Below are positions 44,169 through 56,205 of a stretch of DNA of 64,000 nucleotides, one piece after another (positions within the stretch are counted from its first letter, which is position 1; every line of letters begins with the position of its first letter). The stretch lies in contig NC_134539.1 in the NCBI RefSeq assembly GCF_050624435.1, forward strand, positions 144,556,025 through 144,620,024, read 5' to 3'. Origin of the DNA: Tenrec ecaudatus. Lineage: Eukaryota > Chordata > Mammalia > Afrosoricida > Tenrecidae. The position numbers were made by a program, and so were the translations under genes. The notes beneath the pieces were generated by a model that was not told the DNA's origin, ran no database searches, and was given only the letters and a program-made list of their open reading frames with translations.

Positions 44169-45511
44169 GTAAGTCCTGACTTCCCCCTTCTCCGCTGCCG
44201 GCTCCGCTCCGCGAGCTGCCGGAGCGCTCCCCGAGGGGGGTCGGAACCGCGCCCCGCCCGCGACCCCTCAGGGCCCGGGGGACAGCGGCCCGGGCGCGGG
44301 CCGGGGGCCGAGGCGGCCCGCGGCGGGGCCTGAGGGAGCGGGGCGCTTCGAGGCGAGGCCCGGACGCTGGGGCTGTTTACCGCTCCCTGCCGTCCTCGGT
44401 CCCCTCGGCCTCCGCCGGGGGCCGCGGCGCCCGGGGACCGGCCCGAGCCGGGGGGCCTTGCACGCCGGGCCCGGACGCCTGAGGGAGGCTTGCCCGGCCC
44501 GGGGCACCCTGGGCGGGGGAGGCGAGCCTGCCCGCCTGCACGCTCCCCGCCGCCGGGTCCCGGCTGGGGGTGGGGAGCGTGCGGGCCTCCGGAGCCCCGC
44601 GACCCCCCCCCCTCAGCCCGGGCTCGGACTTCCATGGGGCGGGGCGGGGCGGGGGGGTGTCGGGAAAACTGGGTCAGCGATGCGCCCCCTCCCTCCTCCT
44701 CTCCCTCCCCCTTGGAGGGCTGTTTGCCCGAGATTCACAACCCCCCCTTTCCCCGCCCCCTCCTCGGAAATTCTCATTGGCCTGTAAGCACATCAACAAA
44801 AATATCAACACTGTCCCTTCTGGGGAAATTACTTTAAGAGCCCCCTTTTCGGGGCTAAGAGACTGCAAACCCTATCTGGGGAATTTCGATGCCCCCCCCA
44901 CCCCCCAAATCCAGATGCTCGCCCTGCACCCTCCCTCCTCCTCGCTGAGTATCCTCAAGGCAGGAGGCCTGGAAGTTAGCGGCCCGCACGGGGATCCTCA
45001 GGTTTTGTTTGGAACTTAGAACGTTGTTCTTCCTCCTCCCTCATAACTTAGGCGTTTCCAGCAAATCATTAATGTAATAAAAAATACATCTCCTCCTGGA
45101 GTGAGGACGGGGGGGGGGGTGAGGGGGGGATGTCCTGCCCAGTTTGTTCTGAATTTTGCCCTCTCTGAAGCTCACGTTAATGAGGTTTTTTTTACTTCAG
45201 GTGTTTGTTTTTTTTAATAGGAAGGTCGTTCAGTGTTGAGATAGCTTTTTGGGTAATGTTTTTGATGTTGAGAACATTCTAGGATCTATTTCCGACTGAA
45301 AGGAAAGTGTTTTTTTTTTTTTTTTTAAATTTTGAAGTCAAAAAGAAGCAGGAGACTCATGTGCCAAGCTACACCCTGTACCGTTTTGGTTACTTTTTCC
45401 ATGTGGAATTTAGACATCCTTTCACTTCAGGCTGATAAAATGTTTGCTGCTGTTAATTGTTACCGATGCAGTACAGATAATTTTTACTTATTTTTTTCTC
45501 TTTTGCCTCAG

Positions 45512-45567
45512 GACTTGGATGAAGTCATTGATCACTAATGAACTACAGTGCTGGTGAGATGTGTAAG
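45512..45567 (+). other. Candidate second exon
   Basis: A strong acceptor (tttttttctcttttgcctcag) precedes GACTTGGATGAAG. The possible donors are AAG/GTGAGG at 45,568 or CTG/GTGAGA at 45,554. The piece contains a short ATG frame ending in TGA, consistent with a 5' UTR exon. It is purely a splice-site prediction. Confidence 0.45.
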
Positions 45568-46790
45568 GTGAGGCTGTGGTTAAAGAAAGTGTTTACCTGA
45601 CTCCTTGGTCAGGGCAAGGTTGAAACTTCTTGTCATTTGGCGGGCCCTCTTTATTTTCCCAAAATGCCACCCAGTCAATGGGGAGTATAGACTGGGCTAG
45701 AGTTAGAGGGGACAAAAGCTTCAAGGTACCCCCCCACCCCACACACTTTTCAGTGGCTCTGACATAGTCCAACATAGTGGAACTTACCCAGAGCCAACTG
45801 TTGGATGCGGCTACCCTTGATCAGCATCTGCAACAGGGGTAATTATAGTCTGCCTATTTAAATGTCCTTGTGTGACTTTAATTGGATGTTCTAATTTTAT
45901 CTCTCTTGGTATCCATCGCTTTCTTGCCATTGGGTATGAGTGATTGTGGATGTGGGTTTTGGGTGTCCATAGTGTGGTGGGCTCTAGTACACGCTTGATT
46001 ACTCCTTTATTTTCTGGAGAAAAAAAAGGTAGAGAGTTGTACTTGTTTCATAATCATTTTGAAATAAAAACAATAGTATTGAGTATATTAGGCAGAAGGT
46101 TGATTTGCGATTGTTTTCTGGTCATGTGTGGTGTTTGAATATTTTAAGGAACCCAAGATGAAGCTTTTAGTTAAGCTAAGTTGTGGTCCTTTGGATTTAA
46201 AGGATTTTATTGATACCGGGTTTAGTGAGCAGCATTCTGAGTAGGAGAAGGCGAGAGAAATTTGCTAACTTGATTATTTGTCCCAAGCAGTTTCTGCTTG
46301 ACTTCAAAAATATTTTTACTATGGGTTAGTTAGAAAAAAATTAAGTAATTGTTGTAGATGGATTACTGCAACCCCCAACACATTTAGCCAGCCTCTGGAT
46401 GTTTAAATCATATCATAAACTTTTCATATCTTTCTTGGCTAGGAAGAATAAACTGTACATTATTATTATATTTTTAGATTTAGGCTAACAGTTGACATTG
46501 CACATTAAAAAACTTGGGAGAGGAAGGTGAATATAAACCAAGATTACTTTTAAGCTGTACACACTCCATTTGAATCTCAGCAGAGGTTGTGTATATTACA
46601 TATAATTTTTTTGTTGTTGATGGAGCAAATCAGGATTTAAAACTTTACATTTGTTTCCAGTTTGCAGGTGATAGCTGTTTAGGCCTTGAGACCACCAATT
46701 TTGACCTTTTATCCGATTTTTAGAAATTGACAGATTATTTTGTGGTAAGGAATCAATGATCTATTTTTGGGTTGAAGTCTTAAGTACTTA

Positions 46791-46865
46791 GAGGGGCTTC
46801 AAAAAGTTCATGGAAAAGTGGAATTAAAAGATAATGGAAAAGTTCCACGAAATTTTGAAGTTCTC
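46791..46865. mobile_element. Mariner-like palindromic MITE
   Basis: 'ggggcttcaaaaagttcatg' faces 'ccacgaaattttgaagttct' around 'gaattaaaagataatgg'. It is about 75 bp and almost wholly an imperfect inverted repeat, in the manner of mariner-derived MITEs. Confidence 0.7.
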
Positions 46866-47368
46866 ATATCTACTACTATTGTCACAATTCCATAATGGAT
46901 GGCTTTAACTAACAAATTTATTTCCTCACAGTTCAGGATGCTGGAGCTCCAAATTCAGAGATTTATCTAGCCGGAAGGGGGAAGACCCTTGTCTCCTGTC
47001 AACAGCTGTGGGCCTGATATTCCTTAGAGAGCTTGTGTCTTGGCATGAATCTGGCCTTAGGAAGTTCTCAGTGTAGGGACGTTGGCTCCAAAGGCCTCCC
47101 ATTCCTGATTCTTCTTTCTTGGTGGTATCTAGGTCCCTCTGCCTCTGATTTGCTCTCCTTTCTTCTCTTGTAAGAGAGAAAAGGCCACATCCCACGGACA
47201 TTCCCCATGGAATCTGATCAGGGCTGTGACCCAAATAAGGGTAAAGCCCCTTCAAGTTGATTTGCTGATTAGATGAAATCACATCATGGTCATTATATAA
47301 TATTCAAATTACATCATCCCATCACTGGCAAACCACTGAGTCTTGGCTTAGCCAAGTTAACACATGCC
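46866..47368. repeat. Older interspersed repeat, unnamed
   Basis: The stretch from 'ctactactattgtcacaatt' to 'ggcttagccaagttaacaca' reads like a mid-age mammalian interspersed repeat ('aatttatttcctcacagttc' is familiar). It is flanked on both sides by MITE-like sequence. I cannot name it. Confidence 0.5.
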
Positions 47369-47446
47369 AGGGTTCTTCAAAAAGCATATGGGAGAATGCC
47401 ATTATCTTTTAGTTCTTCTCCCCCCAAAGCTTTTTAAAGTCCCTGC
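47369..47446. mobile_element. Mariner-like MITE, inverted orientation
   Basis: 'agggttcttcaaaaagcata' and 'aaagctttttaaagtccctg' enclose 'ccattatcttttagttcttc', the reverse of the centre at 46.8 kb. Confidence 0.6.
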
Positions 47447-48404
47447 ATGGTTTTAGGGGACCCAGTTCAATCCATAGCAGATGGAGGTATTCATTTGTAC
47501 TCAAAAATGGATTATTTCCAAGGTGCTAATCCTGTGTGGCCAGTGTGGCTTGGCCTGAAATGTGCCAACACAATTTCCATTTTCCATAAATTTATCACAC
47601 AAGTGGATCGTGTGATGTGTAGTGCTCACTTGAAAGTGAAGGTAGTAGTTGGCCACTGGACAGCTTGCTACCCAGACCATTTTATAATGGGAAATTCCAT
47701 AGGATTGGAGGTTGGTTGTGGTGGAGTAGCTGCCCTTGTTGTTGAGCTGACTAAAGACATGACTTTTTTAGTCTGGCCTTTTGGCCCGGAATCTGGGCCA
47801 CTAGTTTTAGGTGAGGCCTTGGTTTTTGGGAGTCAGTCAGGCCATCTCTATGAGCTGAGAAACCTGGTTTTTGCAATTGTGTAGCAGGCAGCTTCATTTT
47901 CTAATAGCATCCATGTCCACTTTAGGGGGTTGTAAAGTCTGTCCACATTTCTAGACTGTCCACGGTCTCATTGGAGAGGAAGAGATGGCAGAACAACAGG
48001 AGAAACCACTCCTCCTTGCGAGGGTTTTGTCTAGTTTAAAAATGCACAACATGTCCATGAAGGACAATTTCAGAAGATATGTGAGTAAGTAGACCAGAAC
48101 TTATAAATGCATTTTATTCTCTGAGAAGTACACTTGGCATGAATATTGAATGCAGATTTGTCTATAATTGTCAGCCTGCTTTTAAGATACAAATATAGGC
48201 CTGGCCCAAGAAATAAGGCCCTTTGCTTATTGTTTCAAATGTTTAGAAAGTTTGGGGCAAAGTTTGTCAGCAGTAGTTACTCAAAAGAGGAGCAGGAACT
48301 AAACGTTAAATTATAAATATGTTGTCAATAGGTTGTTGGGAGAGCCCATGATCTTTCCACTGGAATGGCTGGACTGTCTTTATCTAGTTTGTTTGTAGTT
48401 TCCA

Positions 48405-48510
48405 GTTCAGCAAACAGATCTGGGGAAGTTAGTGACTGGTCCAAGATCATATAGTTAAGTGATACCCATGTTAAACCAAAGTCTTATCTCTGGACTTGTA
48501 GGTCCAGCGC
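48405..48510 (-). repeat. MIR-like SINE, antisense
   Basis: 'aagttagtgactggtccaag' and 'atcatatagttaagtgatac' follow the MIR core in antisense. It is an ancient copy. Confidence 0.6.
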
Positions 48511-48648
48511 TGGTTATGTGACATTTTTTTGAAATATTGGGGACCTCAGGGTCACAAACAGCATTGTATGCAAATGCTTTAGAGTGGGTCCTTCAGCACA
48601 TGGTGCTCCCTGCTCTGTAGTTAAAAAGTCTCTTCTCTTTTCTTTCAG

Positions 48649-48705
48649 AAATTATAAAGAGCTCTGATGGGCTATTTGGGTGCTACCCAGTGCAGTGAAC
48701 TGCAG
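48649..48705 (+). other. Candidate third exon
   Basis: The acceptor is tcttctcttttctttcag and the donor CAG/GTGAGT, both close to consensus, bounding 57 bp. The exon has stops in each frame overall, but an ATG at 48,667 stays open to its end for 13 codons. It is either a 5' UTR exon or one holding the start codon. I cannot decide without the next exon. Confidence 0.5.
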
Positions 48706-49850
48706 GTGAGTAAGGCTAGGAGAGGCCTTAATATAAAAAGATGGCTTTTATGATACCTGAGAAAGAGACGAGGGAGATTTAAATTAGACAGGAGTGTTTG
48801 GCTGAGGAGGGACAGGGTGGGGTGGCCCAGTCAGAAAGAGTGCTTAACCCACTGTTGCGATGATGTGGCTCTTAACTGCTGACCTCTGGACCTGATTGGC
48901 TAATGGCCACCCCCTGAAGACCCTGCCTGTGTGTGTCCGAGAAGAGGAGAGAAGGGTGGGGTGGGAGTGTGTCACTTAATACTCCGTTTGGTCCGGATTT
49001 CAGCCTGCTTGCGCATGAAGGAGACCTGAGAGTCCTTCCGTTTGTGTGCAGCATTCTTGAACAGCAGTCACCCCACACCTGCTGAACTGGGTTCAGTGAT
49101 GAATGGTCTGGTTTTCCGTTACCTACTGTGGATATCTTGCCATTCATGGCTTGATGTACTGCCACTGAGAACGTGCCGACTGAAACAAAAGGTTAATTAA
49201 AAAAAATGTAATGGCTATATTCCTTCCAGTGTATTAACACTATAATAACCCTTCAGAATTACTGTTTTTTTGTGAAAACATCTTGCTTGCTAGAGAAAGC
49301 AAAAGTTTGGGCTGGAGTTATTTGTTTGCAGTTGGCTTTTCCTTGGACCACGATATTATTTTGGCCTTTATTTAATGTAGAAAATGGCCATCCTACAGAA
49401 AAAGAAGAGTTAGGAGCCTGACCTAAAATTCCCTTTTAAGGCATTAGGGCTAAGGTCTTTGTGATGGCTTATTTTCAATACTATGTTTCATTAGATGCCT
49501 CCAGCTCTAGAAAGCTCAGCACGTGATGAAATGACTTACCCTGCATTGGGGCTCTGGCTTTGAAAGACTTATGAGAACACTGCTAGCTGCTCCTTAGCTG
49601 CTTGCTTTCAGCTAGAATTTTTAGCTTTGTTCTTGGTTAACAAAACAAACCACAGAACCAAATTTTTTCTATGGTAAAAAAAAAAAGGAAAATCTTGTCT
49701 TTCTTTTTGTTTCCTTTAATATACCCAAATCTCTTGACCCCAAGTTCTTTGGTTTGACCATGAGTCCGAACTGCCTTGTAACTGTGATGTAGTTCATTAC
49801 TGAGTCAGCAAGGGGTCATTGGAACCCCCGCCTTGCCTCCATGATGTGAC

Positions 49851-49908
49851 AGATAATGGAATTAAAAGTTAACAATTTTTCCATGAACTTTTTGGAGTCC
49901 TCTGGTTT
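49851..49908. mobile_element. Mariner-like MITE fragment
   Basis: 'gataatggaattaaaagtta' followed by 'ttttccatgaactttttgg' is one arm and the centre of the 46.8 kb family. Confidence 0.6.
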
Positions 49909-50388
49909 ACACTTTTAGGGTTTGCATTTAAACTTGGACTTGGTTCCTTGCTGTTTGTTAAAGTAATACTTGGTGTTAGGAAGAGTCTTTGTTTCTTGAG
50001 GCTCTGTGTATTTTGTGTGATTCTCGCCCACAGGTTCATGGGGGTGAGTGGAAGCTCAGTTGAGGTGGTGTGTTCCTCCCTGGGAAGCTAGGGTTTGGGT
50101 GTGTCATAGGTCATTGTTGGGAGAGAGAGCGCTTGATCCAGGCCAGAGTGAGCACTCTTCTTATGCCCATGGTTTCCTGCTTCCTGCATGCAGGGGAACT
50201 TTATTTCTTCACTCAGCAAGCAGTGTAAGAATGTAGACTAGGTGAGAGAACCAGAAGAACAAGGAAAAATTCACAGAAATGTTTTTGTTTTTTTAAAATA
50301 ATTAATACTAAGTAAATGCCTCAGTGTTAGGGTGATTACCCTAAAACCATTGCTTTTCTTTTAGGGATTTCATAGAAATATATATTAA

Positions 50389-50462
50389 AGACTCAAAAAG
50401 TTTGTGGGAAATGGATTGAAAAAGGTAATAGAATTTTTCCATGAACTTTTGAAGACCTTTCA
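50389..50462. mobile_element. Mariner-like palindromic MITE
   Basis: 'gactcaaaaagtttgtggga' faces 'tttccatgaacttttgaaga', with the central 'aggtaatagaa'. Confidence 0.65.
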
Positions 50463-50877
50463 TGTATGTATGTAGATATAGGTATGTGTGTATATGAATA
50501 TACACATATAAATTATGGTGATTAGAATTTGATTTTTTAAACTTTATCATGCATGTTAATTTCTTCCATGTTGTTAATTTGTGGGTGTACATTTTGAAAG
50601 GCCACTAAATACCTTATCAAATCTTGCTTTCATCATTTGCATAAGTCTAGTGTTAGATATTTATGTTGTTGCTTTTCATTTAACATTGTGAGGATTATTC
50701 TCACTAATTATATCTGTGGTGCGTTTCTGACTGGTGCTATGTTAAGGGTGTGATGCCAGTATGGTTTTAGATATGTGCTGTCATATAGTTTTTTAAAGGT
50801 GTTGTAACAGTTTCAGTACTAACAGAGATATATGGATGTACCCGTTTTAAATGTATTTAAAGAAAAAAATTAAGCCT

Positions 50878-51016
50878 AAACCAGTTGCCATCAAATTGAC
50901 ACATACTGATATTGTAAGGACAGAGTAGAATTGTCCCATAGGGTTTCCTAGCCAGCAGGGGTAGCTGGTTGGTTCGAACTACTCGTCAGCACAGTGCATC
51001 AACCATTGTGCTAATT
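50878..51016 (-). repeat. AfroSINE-like SINE, antisense, shortened
   Basis: Tail 'ccagttgccatcaaattgac' and head 'gcatcaaccattgtgctaat' are present, with a deletion in the body. Confidence 0.75.
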
Positions 51017-51125
51017 TAATAGTGTATATCCACTCCTCATTTATTGACATAGTTAACTTCCAGAGACCAGGTTGTTAGGTGAAATTAGCAGGCCTGACCA
51101 GCCAGGGACATTTTTATTTTTATTT

Positions 51126-51268
51126 TTTTAAATCTTTTTATTGGGGCTCATAAGGCTCTTATCACAATCTGTACATACATCAATTGAGCAAAGCACCCTT
51201 ATACATTCGTTGCACTCGTCATTCTCATAATTCACCTTCCACTTGGGTTCCTGGAATCAGCTCGGTTT
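51126..51268 (-). mobile_element. LINE-1 3' end, antisense, short
   Basis: This 5'-truncated terminus starts 'aaatctttttattggggctc'. The flanks are catttttatttttattttt before and catttttattttttaaaa after, consistent with a target duplication in a T-rich site. Confidence 0.8.
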
Positions 51269-51272
51269 CCAT

Positions 51273-52703
51273 TTTTATTTTTTAAAATATCATTTTACTG
51301 AGGGCTCATTCAACTCTTATCACAATCCATACATCCATCCATTGTGTCAAGCACATTTGTACATTTGTTGCCATAGTCATTCTCAAAATATTTGCTTTCT
51401 ACTTGAACCTTTGTTATCAGCTCTTCATTTTTTTCCCTCTCTTCCTGCCCCTCCTCCCTCATGAACCTTTGATAATTAGAAATTATTATTTTGTTATGTC
51501 TTACACTGTCTGACGTTTCCCTTCACCCACTTTTCTGTTGTCCATCCCCCAAGGAGGGGGTTTATACGTAGATCCTTGTAATTGGTTCCCCCTTTCTACT
51601 CTACCTTCCCTCCACCCTCCGGTATCGCCACTCTCACCACTGATCCTGAAGGGATCATCCGTCCTGGATTCTCTGTGTTTCTAGTTCCTATCTGTACCTG
51701 TGCACATCCCCTGGTCTAGCTGGATTTGTAAGGTAGACTTGGGATCATGAGAGTTTGGCGGAGGAAGCAATTAGGAACTAGAGGAAAGTTGTATGTTTCA
51801 TTGTTGCTACACTACACACTGACTGGCTCGTCTCCTCCCTCCGACCCTTCTGTAAGCAGATGTCCTACAGATGGGCTTTGGGTCCCCACTCTGCATTCCC
51901 CACCCCATTCACATTGACATGATTTTTGTTCTTTGATGCCTGATGTCTATCTAATCCATTCGAACACCTCGTGATCACACAGGCTGGTGTGCTTCTTTCA
52001 TGTGGGCTTTGTTGCTTCTGAGCTAGATGACCGCGTGTTTATCTTCAAGCCTTTAAGACCCCAGATGCTATATCTTTTGATAGCCTGACACCATCAGCTT
52101 TCTTCACCACATTTGCTTATGCACCCGCTTTGTCTTCAGTAATTGTGTTGGGAAGATGAGCATCATGGAATGTCAGTTTAATAGAACAAAGTGTTCTTGC
52201 ATTGAGGGGGTACTTGAGTGGAGATCCACTGTCCACCTATTACCTTAATACTAAACCTATAAATATATGCACATAGATCTATTACCTCATTGCCATATAT
52301 AAATATATTTACATATGTACATGACTGTATTTAGACCTCTATAAATGCCCTTTGCCTCCTAGTTCTTTCCTCTATTTCCTTTTACTTTCCTCTTGTCCTG
52401 CTGTCATGCTCAGCCTTCATTTGGGTTTCAGTAATTCCTCTCGGTTATATTACCCTTGATCAAGCCCTACTAGGCCTCCTACACCCTCCTCACTACTGAT
52501 TTTGGATCACTTGTTGTTCCCTTGTCCCTGGGTTTGTTTACACCACTTCCTTTTCCCCCTCACCCCCTTTCCCATTTCCCCCTGGAACTGTCAGTTTTTT
52601 CCTGAGGATTGTTTATCCCAACTATCTAATCTAGATAGACCTGCAGAGATAATATGCACAAAAAAAAGATAGAGCAAAACAAAGCACCAAAAGAAAACAA
52701 AAC
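51273..52703 (-). mobile_element. LINE-1 3' UTR, antisense, left part
   Basis: This is the standard 3' UTR order, including 'gatcacacaggctggtgtgc' at 51,973 and 'ctcactactgattttggatc'. It breaks off in an A-rich stretch where a second L1 is inserted and resumes near 53,955. Confidence 0.85.
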
Positions 52704-53190
52704 AGCTCACCCTCCCGACACAACTGCTGAAGCCAAAGTGGGTGAACAAGTAAATGTGGTGAAGAAAGCTGATGGTGCCCGGCTATCAAAAGAGCTAGTG
52801 TCTGGGGTCTTAAAGGCTTGAAGATAAACAAGCGGCCATCTAGCTCAGAAGCAACAAAGCCCATATGGAAGAACACACCAGCCTGTGTGATCGGGTGGTC
52901 CCGAAGGGATCAGTTAGCAGACATCAAAGAACAAAAAAATCATATCATTGACTGCACACCTCCATGATACAATTGCCGAAGACAAACGGGTGCACAAGCA
53001 AATGTGGCGAAGAAAGCTGATGGTGCCCGGTTATCGAAAGAGATAGTGTCTGGGGTCTTAAAGGCTTGAAGGTGAACAAGCGGCCATCTAGCTCAGAAGC
53101 AATAAAGCCCACATGGAAGAAACACTAGCCTGTGCGATCATGAGGTGCCAAAGGGACCAGGTATAAGGCATCATGCAAAAAAAATGTGTG

Positions 53191-53242
<52 letters not shown>

Positions 53243-53954
53243 CCGTAGTGAATGAAAGGGGAAGTGCAGAGTGGAGACCCAAGGCCCAAGTATTGGCCAC
53301 TGGAGATCCCCTCACAGAGGGGTTTAGGAGAGGAGATAGGTCAGTCAGGGTGCAATGTAGTACCGATGAAGAACACAGCTTTCCCCCAGATCCTGGATGC
53401 TTCCTCCCCCCAACTACCATGATCCGAATTCTACCTTGCAGGACTGGATAGGGCAGAGGTTGTACACTGGTGCATATGGGAGCTGGGGGCACAGGGAATC
53501 CAGGGTGGACGATACCTTCAGGACCAGGGGTGTGAGGGGCGATGCTGGGAGAGTGGAGGGTGAGTGGGTTGGAAAGGGGGAACTGATTATAAGGATCCAC
53601 ATGTGACCTCCGCCCTAGGAGATGGACAGCAGAGAATGGGGGGAAGGGAGGCTCTGGATAGGGCAAGATATGACAAAATAACAAGCTATAAAATATCAAG
53701 GGCTCTTGAGGGAGGGGGAAAAAAAAGAAAAAAAAAAGAGGACCTGATGCAAAGGGCTTGAGTGGAGAGCAAATGCTTTGAAAATGATTAGGGCAAAATG
53801 TAAAAAAAGAAAAGGGAAAAAAAAATAAAGAAAGAAAAGAAAATGATTAGGGCAAAGAATGTACGGATGTGCTTTATACAATTGATGTATGTATATGTAT
53901 GGATTGTGATAAGAGTTGTATGAGCCCCTAATAAAATGTAAAAAAAAAAAAAGG
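52704..53954 (+). mobile_element. LINE-1 3' UTR, sense, inserted in antisense L1
   Basis: This L1 3' UTR in the opposite orientation to its host begins near 'agctcaccctcccgacacaa' and ends 'cctaataaaatgtaaaaaaa'. It carries two tandem copies of a unit of about 249 bp, starting near 52,721 and 52,970. A second copy of 'aaaatgattagggcaaa' near 53,780 and 53,839 brackets an A-rich stretch. Confidence 0.88.
53203..53239. repeat. (TG)n microsatellite inside L1
   Basis: A TG run of about 18 units preceded by a short TA run. It lies inside the sense L1 copy. Confidence 0.95.
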
Positions 53955-54905
53955 TATTAAAAAAAAAAGCCAGTAAATAGTTCAAGGTGTTTGTTGACCT
54001 TAGGAGTGTTTTCCCATGGAGTGATGGGTGCCACCCCCTGGCCCCAAAATCTAATTTTGGTAATCCCTGGGAACTTAATTGCTCTGTTCCCCTTGCTGTT
54101 CTGTTGCACACCCTTAATGTTTTGCCTTGGTGTGGTGGGGTCAGATCGGGGGCAATTCCCGCACTGTGTCTCCAGTATTGTCCCCTGTAGGGTTATGGGT
54201 TATGAGGGATGTCGTGTGTTATAGTGGGGCTGACCATATGGTCCTCTCTGCATTGGCTTCTCTGAGCAGGGATATCGTCCTCAAGACTTGGTGAGTCAAC
54301 ATTCGCTCCACTCTTTCTTCCTCCCCCTTCATTTGTTCCTGTGTGCTTTGAGCAGACGTGTCCCTCTCCCTGAGCTATTGATTCAGTGCTGTCCTCTGCA
54401 TTGAATTTTTCTGGCAGGCGGGGCTCCACGTTGTTGGGATTGGGGCCGGCCCCTCATCTCTACTGGTTCCCTGCTTCATGCCAGTATGTTGTATTCACAT
54501 CTTGGAATACTGGGTTGAAGTCTGGTCCCTCTTTCGCCAGGGACATCTTTGCACCAGAGTTTTGTTCCCTACTCCGTGGTTCACTGCTCTTAGGCTTGTC
54601 CTCAGGATGCATATGATGGGGTGTGTCCTGCTTCCCGACCACATCTTCCCTATCACCATAGCAGAAGGTGATGATGGTGGTTGGGTGTTGTCTGCAGCCT
54701 CCTGCTACCAGTCCTGGGTGAGGACCCTGCTCGACACTTGTGGCCCCTTTCGCCATCTACCTTGAATGGGGGTCCCACTCTTCTCCACCGGCTTTGTACC
54801 TTCCTCTGTCAACCTCTCCACATTTGAATCCCTTTCTGACCTCCTTTTGCTTCCCCATGACCTTGTGTTGTCTCACTGTCACCTTGCGTCCTTAGAGCCT
54901 GGATT
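53955..54905 (-). mobile_element. LINE-1 3' UTR, antisense, right part
   Basis: 'agttcaaggtgtttgttgac' matches 'agttcaaggatcgtttgttg' at 34,508, so this continues the 51,273 copy. It extends further 5' than any other 3' UTR copy here. Open frames on both strands are not conserved and look non-coding. Confidence 0.75.
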
Positions 54906-55654
54906 GAAATGTCACTGACGAAGGGGAAAGATATCTTGTTACTAGTCAGCCGTGGTCCTTCTTGTGGTCCAGTTGTCATTGGGGCTGCTGTATATCATTC
55001 AGGTGGTCTGCAGAGGACCACCTGGCAGACTGGCCCCATATGGGGTCAGTTTCATCAGAGGTGCTCCCTGGCAATTTTTCCAAGTTGTGAACGTGAGATG
55101 TTGGATGGTCACTAAAGGGGGAATAGGTGTACTTAGTTCACTTGCATTTCTCTGTTGATAACAAGTTTCACTGCTTGGCCCCCTTCCCGTTGACTGCTTT
55201 TTATGCAGTAAACTAAGATGTGTGCTTTGGATGGTAAGACAAGTCTAACTAGGTATCACTTAAAAGATAAAAAGGGCACAAACAGTGAGTATACCCTAGT
55301 CTAGAGGGCAAGTTGTCTCTTAGGGGATGGTTGGATTCAGCTGAGCATTCTGTCGAGTATCCACTGTATACCCTGTGCTGTGCTGTGTATCTCTGAGTTC
55401 TCAGTGTTCTATTACGGTGTGCACGGAAGGAGGCGGCTTTTCTGGACGGTTGAGGCTTGTCTGCCTGGGGGTGGGTCTGCCTCCCTCCCCTCCCTCCCCG
55501 CCCCCTTTGTGACTGTGTGGAGAGCTATGCAGTCACTTCCTCCAACGTTTTATCTGCATGGCACACAAGCCCAGCTCTGAAGGGTATGAAGATGAACCAA
55601 ATACTTCCTGTTGACAAGAAACTCGTTATCAAGGAGGGAGAATTAATTGGTGGT

Positions 55655-55755
55655 GGTAGGTGTTGTCAAGTTGGTTCTAACTCATAGCAGCCTTACGTAC
55701 AAGAGAATGAGGCACCATCCAGTGTTGCACAATCCTCACAATTTTCCCTGTGTCA
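55655..55755 (-). mobile_element. RTE-clade 3' end, antisense, diverged
   Basis: 'gtgttgtcaagttggttcta' and 'gaatgaggcaccatccagtg' are RTE tail sequence in antisense. Confidence 0.65.
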
Positions 55756-55989
55756 GAATAGAGACACCCCCAAAATAAAAGGACATTGATAGGTGTTCTA
55801 AAGGAGGTTACACAGAGTGATTAGGGGTTAAGTGGATGGAGTGGTTCTGTCCCCATGGGGCTATTAGGGAATGTGCCAACCTGGGGTGGGAGTCCAATTG
55901 AACCAAGAAGGTGAGAATGGAAAGAAAAAGGCATTCTAGAGGGAGGGACAGTTTGAAAAAAGGTTGGGGGCGGGGTCAGACATGTGATA

Positions 55990-56205
55990 GGATCAGCTAA
56001 TTTAATACCCATGTTACTTGGCTGCAGTCCATAAGGTCTCCATTTTGAAACCGCACCGCTACTCCTTGGGAGAAAGACTGGTCTTTCTATTCCCATAAGC
56101 AAGTTACAGTTTTAGAAACGCACAGGGGCAGTTCTACCCTGTCCTAAGGGTCACTACGAGTTAGCATCGACTCACTGGCAGTGAGTTTGTTTTGGTTTTG
56201 AGGCC
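55990..56205 (+). repeat. AfroSINE-like SINE
   Basis: The head is degraded, the body is good ('cacaggggcagttctaccct') and the tail ends 'cactggcagtgagtttgttt'. Confidence 0.8.

Larger units (their letters stand above)
43080..44680 (+). promoter_or_regulatory. CpG island promoter of an unidentified gene
   Basis: About 1.6 kb is extremely GC- and CpG-rich, unlike anything else in the window, with many GC boxes such as ggggcggggcgggg near 43,937. No TATA box is evident. It contains a ZNF143-like and a YY1-like box just upstream of a consensus splice donor, so transcription to the right is likely. Long overlapping open frames on both strands (up to 342 codons on the minus strand) are expected in such GC-rich DNA and have repetitive P/A/R/G composition, so I do not call them genes. 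It would serve as a housekeeping-type promoter. Confidence 0.9.

Noticed and set aside
42661-44172. Long open frames on both strands in the CpG island (up to 342 codons)
   Set aside because: They overlap on both strands, have P/A/R/G-biased composition and no recognisable domains. Few stop codons are expected in such GC-rich DNA.
47447-47884. 145-codon open frame in the intron
   Set aside because: No recognised domain. It lies directly beside repeats and no splice or start context supports it.
53088-53699. 203-codon open frame on the minus strand
   Set aside because: It is the antisense of the L1 3' UTR and passes through the TG microsatellite.
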